From: Mycolicibacterium austroafricanum
GTDB lineage: Bacteria > Actinomycetota > Actinomycetes > Mycobacteriales > Mycobacteriaceae
Reading direction: 5' to 3'
Length of the DNA stretch: 64,000 nucleotides
Assembly: GCF_000612725.1 (NCBI RefSeq)
Contig: NZ_HG964450.1
Coordinates: 1,237,537-1,301,536 of the forward strand
Shown piece after piece: positions 1 to 7,564 of this stretch. Positions within the stretch are counted from its first letter, which is position 1, and each line of letters begins with the position of its first letter. Position numbers and translations under genes: made by a program. The notes under the pieces are model-generated. The model worked only from the letters and a program-made list of their open reading frames with translations, had not been told where the DNA came from and did not search any database.

Positions 1-328
1 CCATCTTGCCGCCGAGGTCCCTGCGCCACCACCTGCAGTCGAGGGTTCGGTCCGGGCGGCTCAGCGCGTCGACCATTGCCGCCACTTCCGGATGCGGGTC
101 GCCGTAGGCGGTCAGAATGCCCTGAGCGGTCAGGTCCCGGGTCACCTGATCCCACACGATCTTGCGCTGATCCTCGTACGGGATGTTCGGCCGGATCCCC
201 AGCGACAGCGGAAAGTCGACCAGGTGCAGCAGGTCGGCGATGACCAGCATGCCGTCGATCGTGACCTCGACACCCACCACGTCGTCATAGTGGGTGGGCT
301 CGCCATCACCCAGGAACGGGCTCGCCAT
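1..328 (-). CDS. espG1: EspG family ESX-1 secretion chaperone, N-terminal part
   Basis: Leftward frame open from an ATG at 328 to the window edge, about 109 codons, so the C-terminal part is missing. The motif DVVGVEVTIDGMLVIAD near residue 16 and the later segments IRPNIP, WDQVTRDLTAQG and CRWWRRDLGG match the start of EspG proteins as I know them. EspG is the cytosolic chaperone that binds PE-PPE substrates and delivers them to a type VII secretion machine. The nearby whiB6 points to ESX-1 rather than another ESX locus. The ATG overlaps the stop of the upstream short ORF (TGATG), suggesting translational coupling. Family assignment is firm; the paralogue number is inferred from context. Confidence 0.9.
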   Translation of the reverse strand, partial: MASPFLGDGEPTHYDDVVGVEVTIDGMLVIADLLHLVDFPLSLGIRPNIPYEDQRKIVWDQVTRDLTAQGILTAYGDPHPEVAAMVDALSRPDRTLDCRWWRRDLGGKM

Positions 329-423
329 CACCACGACAGACCGGGCGCACGGACACCGGACCCGCGCTCTGTCCAGGCGATGGCAAATTTGCCGACCGCC
401 ATTTGACCGCCCAACTCAGCCAT
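328..423 (-). CDS. 31-codon ORF coupled to espG1
   Basis: A small leftward ORF whose stop overlaps the espG1 ATG. It begins MAELGGQ and has a strong purine-rich Shine-Dalgarno run (GGAAGGGGG) about eight bases upstream. I recognise no family. It occupies the position where espF usually precedes espG1, but shows no WXG motif or other EspF features. It could be a leader peptide that delivers ribosomes to espG1, or simply the 5' leader of that transcript. The ribosome-binding site and stop-start overlap are what support it. Confidence 0.35.
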   Translation of the reverse strand: MAELGGQMAVGKFAIAWTERGSGVRAPGLSW

Positions 424-745
424 GGTCGAGCCCCCTTCCCTTCGGGAGCGTACCAGCGCTGCGGACCCCTTCAAGACACTTTTTCGCGGGCACACCGACC
501 CGCCGAAGGGCCACCACGTGACGACCGCAGCAATCACTCCTACTGCTTTGAACAGCTTTGGAATGGAACTCGCTAACTGTGGATCACTTTGGACCGGCGA
601 TCAGCGACGACCGTCGCGTGGTCACGGTGCCGCCGCCGGAGGAAGGTGAGCGGTGCATTCCAACACCGCACGTCGACAGCCCAGGGAAGTTTGCTGACCT
701 TTCGCCACGACTAGCCTTGGGGCCGACGCACCGAAGAGGAGACAT
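424..745. promoter_or_regulatory. divergent intergenic region between the espG1 unit and the parA-like gene
   Basis: About 320 bp with no convincing gene. It must hold the promoters for leftward espG1 and the rightward ATPase gene. Locally AT-richer stretches lie around 500-580 and 685-720. TAGCCT near 713 could serve as a -10 box for the rightward gene, but no clear -35 matches it. The Shine-Dalgarno GAAGAGGAG just before 745 serves the ATPase gene. Confidence 0.4.
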
Positions 746-1918
746 GTGGTGAACGACCGCGATGACCCCGCGACCGATCAGGCCGCGGTGACACCGGAGC
801 CTCCGCGGCCCCGCGAGATGTTCCGCCAGCCGACCCGTCCGCTCCCCCCGCAGCCTCGACGTCCCGACGGGTGGGAGCAACAACAGCCGCCGCCGGGCTG
901 GGCCCCGCAGGCACCACCGTCGGCGCCGCCCTATCCGCCGCGGCCACAGGCCGACGCGCCGTGGACGGCACCGCAACCGACCTCGTATGCCGAGTGGATC
1001 CGTCCGGCCGATCTGGTCCCCCACCGCAAGGTCGTTCCGGGCAGTGGCTGGCGGTTGGCCCTCTACAAGGCGAGCTTCGGGCTGATCAACCTGGGCCCGT
1101 CACCCGAGGACAAGCGTGTGGCGGAGCTGGAGGCCACGATCCGCACGCCGCTGCGCGGACGTTTCAAGATCGGCGTGATGGGCAAGGGCGGCGTGGGCAA
1201 GACCACCGTCTCGGCGTCGATCGGATCGGTGCTGGCCGAAATCCGCCAGGACGATCGAGTCGTCGCCGTCGACGCGGACACCGCGTTCGGCAAGCTGGGC
1301 AGCCGCGTGGACCCACGCGCGCAGGGGTCGTTCTGGGAACTCGCGGCCGACCGCCATCTGGAGGCGTTCGCCGATATCCGTAATCATCTGGGCTGCAACG
1401 CCGCCGGACTGTTCGTGCTCGCCGGCGAGGCGACACCGGCACGGCGCCGGGTGCTGGACCCGGCGATCTACCGCGAGGCGACCACCCGGCTGGACCGCCA
1501 TTTCACGATCTCGGTGATCGATTGCAGCTCCACGATGGATTCTCCGGTCACCCAGGAGGTGCTGCGCGATCTGGACGCGCTCGTGGTGGTCTCCTCGCCG
1601 TGGGTGGACGGCGCCGCCGCGGCAGGCCAGACCCTGGACTGGCTCGCCGCCCGCGGCCTGACCGATCTGCTGCAACGCACCGTCGTGGTCCTCAACGACT
1701 CCGACGGACACGCCGACAAGCGCACCAGAGGTATTCTCGCGCAACAGTTCTCAGGTCACGGTCAGCTCGTCATCGAGGTGCCGTTCGACGGACATCTGCG
1801 GCCCGGCGGCGTGATCGACGGTACGGGCGAGATGTCGCCTTCGGCGCGCCGCAAGTTCATCGAGGTCGTCGCCGCGCTGGCCGCGTTCTTTCCGGCATCG
1901 GTCACCCGATCTGGCTGA
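746..1918 (+). CDS. ParA/MinD-family ATPase with proline-rich N-terminus (ESX-associated type)
   Basis: The 390-residue product has a disordered N-terminal 90 residues rich in Pro, Gln and Arg, then a MinD/ParA fold. The deviant Walker A motif KGGVGKTT is near residue 150, followed by VVAVDADTAFGKLGSR and VIDCSSTMDSPV, the A' and B regions. Proteins of this design (EspI and the MinD-like proteins of other ESX loci) occur inside type VII secretion clusters; I infer an ESX-linked role from architecture and from espG1 next door. The start may be GTG 746 or the adjacent GTG 749, which is better spaced from GAAGAGGAG. Its 3' end overlaps the convergent HTH gene by 17 bp. Confidence 0.8.
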   Translation: MVNDRDDPATDQAAVTPEPPRPREMFRQPTRPLPPQPRRPDGWEQQQPPPGWAPQAPPSAPPYPPRPQADAPWTAPQPTSYAEWIRPADLVPHRKVVPGSGWRLALYKASFGLINLGPSPEDKRVAELEATIRTPLRGRFKIGVMGKGGVGKTTVSASIGSVLAEIRQDDRVVAVDADTAFGKLGSRVDPRAQGSFWELAADRHLEAFADIRNHLGCNAAGLFVLAGEATPARRRVLDPAIYREATTRLDRHFTISVIDCSSTMDSPVTQEVLRDLDALVVVSSPWVDGAAAAGQTLDWLAARGLTDLLQRTVVVLNDSDGHADKRTRGILAQQFSGHGQLVIEVPFDGHLRPGGVIDGTGEMSPSARRKFIEVVAALAAFFPASVTRSG

Positions 1919-2642
1919 TCAACGTCTCGATCGCGGCGATGTCGGCGGGCGAGAGCGGTTCGTCCGCCTCGGCCTGTTGCACTGCGTCCTCGGAAACGCC
2001 TGCCGCCTGCGCGGTTTCGAGGACCGTGAGGTTGGCGCCGCGGCGCGCCGCGTACAGCCGTTGGCCTAGGGTGGCGTGCGGTGCGCGGGCGGCGCGCACC
2101 ATGAGGTCGTCGTAGAGGCCGCGGACCGCGCTCAGCGCCTTGATGAGTGCGGGGGTCACCCGGCCGATACGCGCCGCCCTCGACGCGACGGCGTCGAGCT
2201 GGCGCAGGTCGGCCAGGATCGCCGTGACCCGGGGAACGAACGCCGCGTCATCGACGGGTGGGAGCGCGGCCACCGTGGAGCCGAACGCACTGACGGCAGT
2301 GGTCACGGCCTGGGCGATCAGCGACACCTCGTCATTGCTCGCGGGGGCCCTGGACTCGGGCGGCGGCGGGGCGGCTCGTAAGGGTTCGCCGCGACGCAGC
2401 CGGGCTATGGTGCCCGGCGGCCACTGCAGGATCTCTTCGAGCCGCGCCCTGGTGCGCTCCCTCGGCCAGCTTCGCCCCTTCTCGAATGCGATCAATGCGC
2501 CGGCGTTGATGATTCCCTCGGCGGCGAGACTCCGCTGGCTGATGTCGAGTTCGCGGCGCCGGGCCGCGGCCGCGGCACCCGCCCTGACCATGCCGGGATC
2601 CGGTGCACCGGTCGACTGGTCGACCGGTTCGGCGTTCGTCAT
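1902..2642 (-). CDS. helix-turn-helix (XRE-like) regulator, possibly two HTH modules
   Basis: 246 residues. Residues about 20-70 (RRRELDISQRSLAAE, IAFEKGRSWPRERTRARLEEIL) read as a Cro/CI-type HTH with linked helices. The C-terminal 60 residues (LGQRLYAARRGANLTVLETAQAAGVSEDAVQQAE) read as a second HTH. The middle is Ala-rich and helical. ATG 2642 is preferred over an upstream TTG at 2657 because GAGG sits nine bases upstream of it. The gene is divergent from whiB6 and lies between it and espG1, so a role in ESX-1 regulation is plausible but inferred. A 20-bp palindrome, CCGGTCGACTGGTCGACCGG, lies just inside the 5' coding end and could be autoregulatory. Confidence 0.75.
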   Translation of the reverse strand: MTNAEPVDQSTGAPDPGMVRAGAAAAARRRELDISQRSLAAEGIINAGALIAFEKGRSWPRERTRARLEEILQWPPGTIARLRRGEPLRAAPPPPESRAPASNDEVSLIAQAVTTAVSAFGSTVAALPPVDDAAFVPRVTAILADLRQLDAVASRAARIGRVTPALIKALSAVRGLYDDLMVRAARAPHATLGQRLYAARRGANLTVLETAQAAGVSEDAVQQAEADEPLSPADIAAIETLISQIG

Positions 2643-2986
2643 CTCCCGGGTCCTCAACCTGTGTCGTCACGGCGCACTCATCGTACCGAGCAATGTAGCA
2701 ACTGCCGCGGGCGCTGGAGCGCCCCGCTGCACGTCAAAACTACATCACCATTGCGGTCTATACCGTAACAACGCGACAGGAAAAATCTGACATCTCCCGC
2801 CTCCGGCACGCCACCCCTTGTTGTGCGTCGTTGCTGGTAATGAGCCAGTTCGAGGAGATACAGACGGATCTCCGCAACGTCCCGCCCGCCAGACTGCAGC
2901 ATTAACCGTTGCATCGCTATGGTTTGTCGGTTACGTTGTGCTCCATCGCGGCGTCCGTGCCGCCAGCCGCACAGAGGAGCAGACCG
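2643..2986. promoter_or_regulatory. divergent control region of the HTH gene and whiB6
   Basis: About 340 bp without a supported gene and clearly AT-richer than its surroundings (for example around 2735-2790 and 2905-2945). It must contain promoters for both neighbours. The symmetric site CGGTCTATACCG at 2754-2765 shares the ten-base core GGTCTATACC with the phosphonate operator at 12831-12850. The Shine-Dalgarno AGAGGAGC at 2973-2980 fixes the whiB6 start. In M. tuberculosis, whiB6 expression is controlled by PhoP and EspR; I cannot assign their sites here. Confidence 0.5.
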
Positions 2987-3280
2987 ATGAACGCAATTCC
3001 GTGGGACGAAACGCCGATCGGCGAGTGCACGAGGGATCCCGAGCGGTGGACCACCACGGCCGACGACGAAGCCAAAGCCATCTGCCGGTCGTGCCCACGG
3101 CGTTGGTTGTGCGCGCGCGAGGCCTGCGAGTCACCCCGCGTCGAAGGTCTCTGGGCAGGGATCTACGTCCCCGAGGCCGGCCGTGGCCGCACGTTCGCGC
3201 TCCGCCAGCTCAAGTCCCTGGCCGAACAGCACGGTTACACCGTCCGCGAGCGCCGGGTCTACTACGCCGAAAGCGCGTGA
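2987..3280 (+). CDS. whiB6: WhiB6 iron-sulfur transcriptional regulator
   Basis: 97 residues. Four cysteines at 14, 33, 36 and 42 form the WhiB pattern C...CxxCxxxxxC that binds a [4Fe-4S] cluster, and GLWAG at residues 54-58 is the WhiB turn motif. The segments CTRDPERWTTTADDEAK and CPRRWLCAREA closely resemble M. tuberculosis WhiB6. WhiB6 acts as a redox-responsive regulator of ESX-1 genes in mycobacteria. The ATG at 2987 has AGAGGAGC seven bases upstream; a longer in-frame extension to 2909 adds only residues outside the WhiB domain. It points away from espG1, as in other mycobacteria where whiB6 borders ESX-1. Confidence 0.93.
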   Translation: MNAIPWDETPIGECTRDPERWTTTADDEAKAICRSCPRRWLCAREACESPRVEGLWAGIYVPEAGRGRTFALRQLKSLAEQHGYTVRERRVYYAESA

Positions 3281-3286
3281 CACCAA

Positions 3287-3324
3287 CCGTCCGCCGCCGC
3301 TCGCGGAGGGTCGGCGGCGGACGG
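3287..3324 (+). terminator. hairpin downstream of whiB6
   Basis: Perfect 13-bp inverted repeat, CCGTCCGCCGCCG (3287-3299) and CGGCGGCGGACGG (3312-3324), with a 12-nt loop, six bases after the whiB6 stop. There is no T tract, which is common for actinobacterial terminators. Confidence 0.65.
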
Positions 3325-3373
3325 GCCCCGGAATAGTTCCGGATGCGGTCCGGTTGATATGACTTGAGCTAGT

Positions 3374-4749
3374 CCTTCACAAACGCCTCCGGGGGTGTCA
3401 GGAAGGGATTGTCAAAGATTCCTATGAGGACCTGAGCGTGGGTGCGCTCTTGGTCCTCCTGGCACGCCCCGGAGGTGTTGTTGTGTCTGTGCAGAGTGCT
3501 CCAGTCACGTCGTCCACGATCGTCGTTGCCGTCGATGTCGGCAAGACTTCGGCGACGGTGTCGGTCACCGACGGCGCTCGTCGGCGGTTGATGGGCCCGG
3601 TTGAGTTCGCGATGACCCGGTCGGGTCTGAGGGCTGCGACGCAGCGCGTGTTAGCCGTGGCGCCCTCGTGTCCGCAGATCAGGGTGGGTGTGGAAGCGGC
3701 TGGCCACTACCACCGGCCCGTGGTGGATTACCGGTGGCCGCCGGGCTGGGAGGTGCTCGAGCTCAATCCCGCTCATGTCGCCGAGCAGCGCCGAGTGATG
3801 GGCCGGCGGCGGGTCAAGACCGACGGAATCGACTTGGAGGCGATCACCGAGTTGATGTTGGCCGGTCGTGGCCGGGTGGTCGGTGAGCGGGAGGTGCTCA
3901 TCGGCGAAGTAGCGGCGTGGGCCCAGCATCGGTCGCGGCGAGTCGCTACCCGGACGGCGACCAAGAACCAGCTGCTCGCACAACTCGATCGGGCGTTTCC
4001 CGGACTGACGCTGGCGTTGCCGGATGTGTTGGGCACCAAAATCGGCCGCCTGGTCGCCGCCGAGTTCGCCGATCCGGCGCGGTTGGCGACGCTGGGAACG
4101 ACCCGGTTGATCCGATTCGCCGCCGCCCGTGACGTCCAATTACGCCGCCCGCTCGCCGAGCGTCTGGTGACCGCGGCCAAGGACGCGTTACCGACTCGCG
4201 ACGCAGTGGTGGCTCGACAGGTGCTGGCTTCTGACATGGCTTTGTTGGCTGACTTGAGTTCCCGGATCGCCGATGCAGAGACTGAATTGGCACGGCTGTT
4301 GCCACTGAGCCCGTTCAGTACCCTGACCTCGGTGCCCGGCTGGGGCGTCGTCCGTGTCTCGAATTATGCTGCTGCCCTTGGTGATCCAACACGGTGGCCG
4401 GGACCCCGGCAGATCTATCGCGCGTCGGGGCTATCTCCGATGCAGTACGAGTCGGCCGGTAAGCGCCGAGACGGATCGATCAGCCGCGAGGGCAGTGTGG
4501 CGCTGCGTCGAGCGTTGATAGATCTCGGTATCGGATTGTGGCTCACCGAGCCATCGGCCAAGTCCTACGCCCACGGACTCAAGGACCGCGGCAAGCGCGG
4601 TGGCGTCATCGCCTGCGCGCTGGCGCATCGCGCTAATCGCGTCGCCCATGCCCTGGTCCGCGACCACGCCGTCTACGACCCCGCCCGCTGGACCTGAAGA
4701 ACCAGACCCCAGCCCAGGAAGGAGCCGTTACCTAACACCCCCTTCACAA
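3374..4749 (+). mobile_element. IS110-family insertion sequence (ends approximate)
   Basis: The element is defined by its transposase gene. IS110 elements usually lack terminal inverted repeats and conspicuous target duplications, so the ends cannot be read directly. A direct CCTTCACAA occurs at 3374-3382 and 4741-4749 on either side of the gene; I use these as provisional limits only. The real element may extend further right, where 4750-5150 holds no gene. Upstream whiB6 and its terminator appear intact. Confidence 0.5.
3483..4697 (+). CDS. IS110-family DEDD transposase/recombinase
   Basis: About 404 residues. The N-terminal DEDD RuvC-like domain starts with VVAVDVGKTSATV, followed by VGVEAAGHYH and the family hallmark KTDGIDLEAI near residue 115. 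The C-terminal Transposase_20 region has LTSVPGWGVV, YRASGLSPMQYESAGKR and SREGSVALRRAL, where the catalytic serine is expected. GTG 3483 is chosen because GGAGGTG lies six bases upstream; the frame stays open to 3438. The ORF is full length with no frameshift, so the element may be active. IS110 enzymes use a DNA-guided bridge RNA made from the non-coding end. Confidence 0.9.
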   Translation: MSVQSAPVTSSTIVVAVDVGKTSATVSVTDGARRRLMGPVEFAMTRSGLRAATQRVLAVAPSCPQIRVGVEAAGHYHRPVVDYRWPPGWEVLELNPAHVAEQRRVMGRRRVKTDGIDLEAITELMLAGRGRVVGEREVLIGEVAAWAQHRSRRVATRTATKNQLLAQLDRAFPGLTLALPDVLGTKIGRLVAAEFADPARLATLGTTRLIRFAAARDVQLRRPLAERLVTAAKDALPTRDAVVARQVLASDMALLADLSSRIADAETELARLLPLSPFSTLTSVPGWGVVRVSNYAAALGDPTRWPGPRQIYRASGLSPMQYESAGKRRDGSISREGSVALRRALIDLGIGLWLTEPSAKSYAHGLKDRGKRGGVIACALAHRANRVAHALVRDHAVYDPARWT

Positions 4750-5154
4750 CCCTCGTCGGCAGTGCCACGCTGAAGGAGCGGGACGAAGGGCCGGATCCGA
4801 TGCCGCTCCGGTTATGGCGGACCCACCGGGTTACGCCGCATCTAACTTGGCACCCGGCCCTTCGCCTCCACGGCAGCCCGAACGACGCCAGATGACCCAC
4901 ACCTCGAGGTCGCATAAGTCAACGTGGGCGCCCGGCACCCGCCCCCCAAACCCAAAGCCTCACCGCCGACACCAGAGCATCACCACCACACCCGAAAACC
5001 CCGGATGTCGACCCATCACGCCCAAACCGGTTCTTGACACGACCTACAGCCAGTTAGATGATGCGACGGTGCCGGGTATGCCCCGGGCCCCATCCAGAAC
5101 AGTCGCTGCGAGCGACCACTCGCCGAGAGGCGCAGGCGGCACCGTCCCCAAGCG
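4698..5154. other. non-coding right flank of the IS110 gene
   Basis: About 455 bp with no supported gene. The long rightward frame crossing it continues antisense through the accD gene and looks like a high-GC shadow. The stretch 4920-5040 is unusually C- and A-rich. It probably includes the right end of the IS and the original intergenic DNA between whiB6 and accD. Confidence 0.4.
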
Positions 5155-6714
5155 TTACCAGGTATCGACGAACCTGCCGAACCGGCTCCGTCCTGGAGCC
5201 GGTTTTCTCGTGTCCGTATCGGCCGCCGCGAACGTCGCCGCGATCACCGCGCGGGTCTCCGCCGGGTCGATCACGTCGTCGATCTCGAACAGCATCGCCG
5301 CGTTCAGCGCCTTGGCGTTCTCCTGCGCCGCCGCGGTCGCCAGCCGGACGCGTTCCTCGCGCTCCTGCTCGTCTTCGATGGCGTCGAGTTCCTTTCGCAT
5401 CCCCAGCCGGACTGCGCCCTCCAGTCCCATCGGCCCCAGGTGCGCCCCCGGCCAGGCCACCGTCAGCACCGGTTCGTGCAGGCTGCCGCCGGCCATCGCC
5501 TGGGCGCCAAGCCCGTAGCCGCGCCGCAGGATCACCGCGGCCATCGGGACGCAAAGTGCGGCGCCCGCCACCAACATTCGCGATGCCCGGCGCACCAGCG
5601 ATTCCGCCTCGGCGGCCGGGCCCACCATGTAACCGGGGCAGTCGATCAGCGACACGACCGGAAACCCGAACGCATCACACAGCTGCAGGAACCGTGCGGC
5701 CTTGTCGGAAGCGGCGGCGGTGATGGCGCCCGCGGTGAAGCGGGTGTCGTTGGCGATCACCCCGACCGGCCTGCCCTCGACGCGCGCCAGCGCGGTCACC
5801 ATCTCGCGGGCGAACCGCGGCCGCAGGAAGGTCACCGAGTCCTCGTCGGCAATGGTCTCGATGACGGGGGCGACGTCGTAGGCGCGGCGCGCGCGGTCGG
5901 GCACCGCGGTGCGCAGCACGGTCTGGTCCGGCGCGCTCCACGAGTCGGTCGGGCCCTGGAAGTAGCCGAGCAGCGTCTTGGTCACCGCGACCGCCTCGGC
6001 CTCGTCGTCGACCACGACGTCGACGTTGCCGTTGGGCTCCTGCGTCGTCATCGGCCCGACTTCGTCTGGGGGCACGTCGCCCAGGCCGCCGCCGGCGATC
6101 ATCGCGGGCCCGCCCATCCCCAGCGACGCGTCGCGGGTGGCCACGATCAGATCGGAAGCGCCTGCGATGACGGCATTTCCGGCAAAACAGCGGCCCTTGA
6201 CGATCGCGATGCGCGGCACGACGCCGGACAGTCTCGCCCACAGCGCGAAGGCCCGGGTGTCGAGCGCGGACACGACTGGATAGTCGGTGTCACCGGGCCG
6301 GCCGCCGCCACCCTCGGCGAAGAACACCGTCGGCAGCTGCATCCGTTCGATGAGCTCGAAGAGCCGGTCCTTCTTACGGTGACCGAGCGCGCCCTGCGTG
6401 CCGGCGAGCACCGTGTAGTCGTACGACAACACCGCGCAGGGATGGCCGTCGACGCGCGCGGTGCCGGCGACCAGGCCGTCGGCGGGGGTGCGCGTGATCA
6501 GGTCCTCGACGTCGCGGCGCATCCGCTGCGGCGCGATGGCGAACCGTCCGTATTCCACGAAGGAACCCGTGTCGACCAGGTCGGCGACGTTCTCCCGGGC
6601 GGTGCGGCCCCCGGCCGCGTGCCTGCGCTCGACGGCGTCCGGGCGGGCGGCGTCCTCGGTCAGCGCACGACGGCGCCACAGCTCGGCCAGGTCGTCCCGG
6701 ATCGGGTCAGGCAT
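5155..6714 (-). CDS. acyl-CoA carboxylase beta subunit (carboxyltransferase)
   Basis: 519 residues with the two-lobed crotonase-like carboxyltransferase fold. It transfers carboxyl from carboxybiotin on an alpha subunit to an acyl-CoA, making a malonyl-CoA-type extender. Landmarks are HAAGGRTARENVADLVDTGSF near residue 30, LSYDYTVLAGTQGALGHRKKDR, the oxyanion region FCFAGNAVIAG-like CFAGNAVIAGASDLIVATRDASLGMGGPAMI, and C-terminal GYGLGAQAMAGGS and ending VDTW, as in other actinobacterial AccD proteins. No biotin-carrying alpha subunit is nearby, so partner and substrate (acetyl-, propionyl- or longer acyl-CoA) are unknown. The start overlaps the upstream DivIVA-motif gene by 8 bp, implying one operon. 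Confidence 0.88.
   Translation of the reverse strand: MPDPIRDDLAELWRRRALTEDAARPDAVERRHAAGGRTARENVADLVDTGSFVEYGRFAIAPQRMRRDVEDLITRTPADGLVAGTARVDGHPCAVLSYDYTVLAGTQGALGHRKKDRLFELIERMQLPTVFFAEGGGGRPGDTDYPVVSALDTRAFALWARLSGVVPRIAIVKGRCFAGNAVIAGASDLIVATRDASLGMGGPAMIAGGGLGDVPPDEVGPMTTQEPNGNVDVVVDDEAEAVAVTKTLLGYFQGPTDSWSAPDQTVLRTAVPDRARRAYDVAPVIETIADEDSVTFLRPRFAREMVTALARVEGRPVGVIANDTRFTAGAITAAASDKAARFLQLCDAFGFPVVSLIDCPGYMVGPAAEAESLVRRASRMLVAGAALCVPMAAVILRRGYGLGAQAMAGGSLHEPVLTVAWPGAHLGPMGLEGAVRLGMRKELDAIEDEQEREERVRLATAAAQENAKALNAAMLFEIDDVIDPAETRAVIAATFAAADTDTRKPAPGRSRFGRFVDTW
5180..5204. terminator. 10-bp hairpin at the 3' end of accD
   Basis: AACCGGCTCC (5180-5189) and GGAGCCGGTT (5195-5204) pair perfectly around a 5-nt loop, followed on the + strand by TTC. 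Read rightward it would stop transcripts leaving the IS110 element. On the minus strand it lies inside the last codons of accD, about 25 bases before its stop. Confidence 0.5.
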
Positions 6715-6976
6715 CGAGTTTCGCGATGGCCGTGGCGATCTCGCCGAGCAGCGCGTCGACCTGAGCCTCGTCGAAGCCGCGCTTGCCGAACGGCGGTTTG
6801 TTGAAGCGCACGTTGCGGACGTCCTCGGCGCTCAGGTGACCGCGGCCGTCGAGGCGGCGCGCGCACAACGCGACGAAGTCGCCGACCGCCTTCTCGTTGT
6901 ATCCGCGCTTGCCCCACGGCGGCTTCTCGAAGACGAAGTTGCGCAGATACTCGGCCGTCACGGCGCCGTCGCTCAT
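6707..6976 (-). CDS. small protein with two DivIVA-like motifs
   Basis: 89 residues made of two copies of one motif: FVFEKPPWGKRGYNEKAVGDFV near residue 14 and VRFNKPPFGKRGFDEAQVDALL near residue 55. This F-x-KPP-x-GKRGY-x-E-x-V pattern is the N-terminal membrane-targeting segment of DivIVA/Wag31-type proteins. The protein lacks the long coiled coil of Wag31. It is the first gene of the accD transcription unit. A link between fatty-acid precursor supply and polar growth is tempting but only inferred. Confidence 0.7.
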   Translation of the reverse strand: MSDGAVTAEYLRNFVFEKPPWGKRGYNEKAVGDFVALCARRLDGRGHLSAEDVRNVRFNKPPFGKRGFDEAQVDALLGEIATAIAKLDA

Positions 6977-6997
6977 GGCGCCAGACTAGTGCCCGGG

Positions 6998-7030
6998 TTA
7001 TCCACAGGGCGGGCGGTCGGCGCCTGTGGA
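6998..7030. promoter_or_regulatory. inverted repeat with a DnaA-box-like 9-mer in a divergent promoter
   Basis: TCCACAGG at 7001-7008 and CCTGTGGA at 7023-7030 form an 8-bp inverted repeat in the 83-bp space between the leftward DivIVA-motif gene and the rightward EVE gene. The left half completes TTATCCACA at 6998-7006, identical to the classical DnaA box. It may be an operator for either gene or a DnaA site. Confidence 0.4.
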
Positions 7031-7059
7031 CTGTCGGGGCACGGGCATAACGTGCGGGC

Positions 7060-7497
7060 ATGACGAACTGGATCAACACGGTCAGCCGCGACCATGTCGA
7101 GCGCGGCGTTCGCGGCCGTTTCACACAGGCCAACCACGGCAAGCCGCACATGCTGCGCAAGATGTCCCGGGGCGACTGGATCGTGTTCTACTCCCCGAAG
7201 ACCGCTTATCCCGACGGGGAACCGTTGCAGGCGTTCACCGCGATCGGGCAGGTCGCCGACGACGAGCCCTACCAGGTGGAGGTGGCGCCCGACTTTCAGC
7301 CGTGGCGACGCAACGTCGACTTTCTCGACTGCGCCGAGACCCCGATCCGGCCGCTGCTCGACGATCTCGAGTTCATCGAGGACAAGGCGCGGTGGGGCTA
7401 CAAGTTCCGCTTCGGCGTGTTCCGGATCGACGATCACGACCTCGAGGTGATCCGCTCCGCGATGGTCACGCCGACGGCACACATAGCCGGCACATAG
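7060..7497 (+). CDS. EVE-domain protein (UPF0310 family)
   Basis: 145 residues, essentially a single EVE domain: NWINTVSRDHVERGV at the start, then MLRKMSRGDWIVFYSPKT, QAFTAIGQVADDEPYQ and the C-terminal KARWGYKFRFGVFRI. EVE domains have a PUA-like fold and bind modified bases in DNA or RNA; many occur next to restriction systems, but this one stands alone. The precise ligand is unknown. ATG 7060 is the first start after the promoter region, with no overlap. Confidence 0.85.
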   Translation: MTNWINTVSRDHVERGVRGRFTQANHGKPHMLRKMSRGDWIVFYSPKTAYPDGEPLQAFTAIGQVADDEPYQVEVAPDFQPWRRNVDFLDCAETPIRPLLDDLEFIEDKARWGYKFRFGVFRIDDHDLEVIRSAMVTPTAHIAGT

Positions 7498-7564
7498 CGG
7501 GCGATAAGCCCGCACCCACGAATCGCCCCTACCGTCGCAGGCACCAAACCTGCGAGGAGACACA

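Noticed and set aside
2609..2628. CCGGTCGACTGGTCGACCGG palindrome as an independent operator
   Set aside because: It lies inside the 5' coding sequence of the HTH gene and is built of very common GC-rich hexamers; mentioned only as a possibility.
4814..5518. 234-codon rightward frame after the IS110 gene
   Set aside because: It runs antisense through the 3' end of accD, has no recognisable domain and its first part is low-complexity; a high-GC shadow.
5440..6804. 454-codon rightward frame
   Set aside because: Exactly antisense to accD, whose protein motifs are unambiguous.
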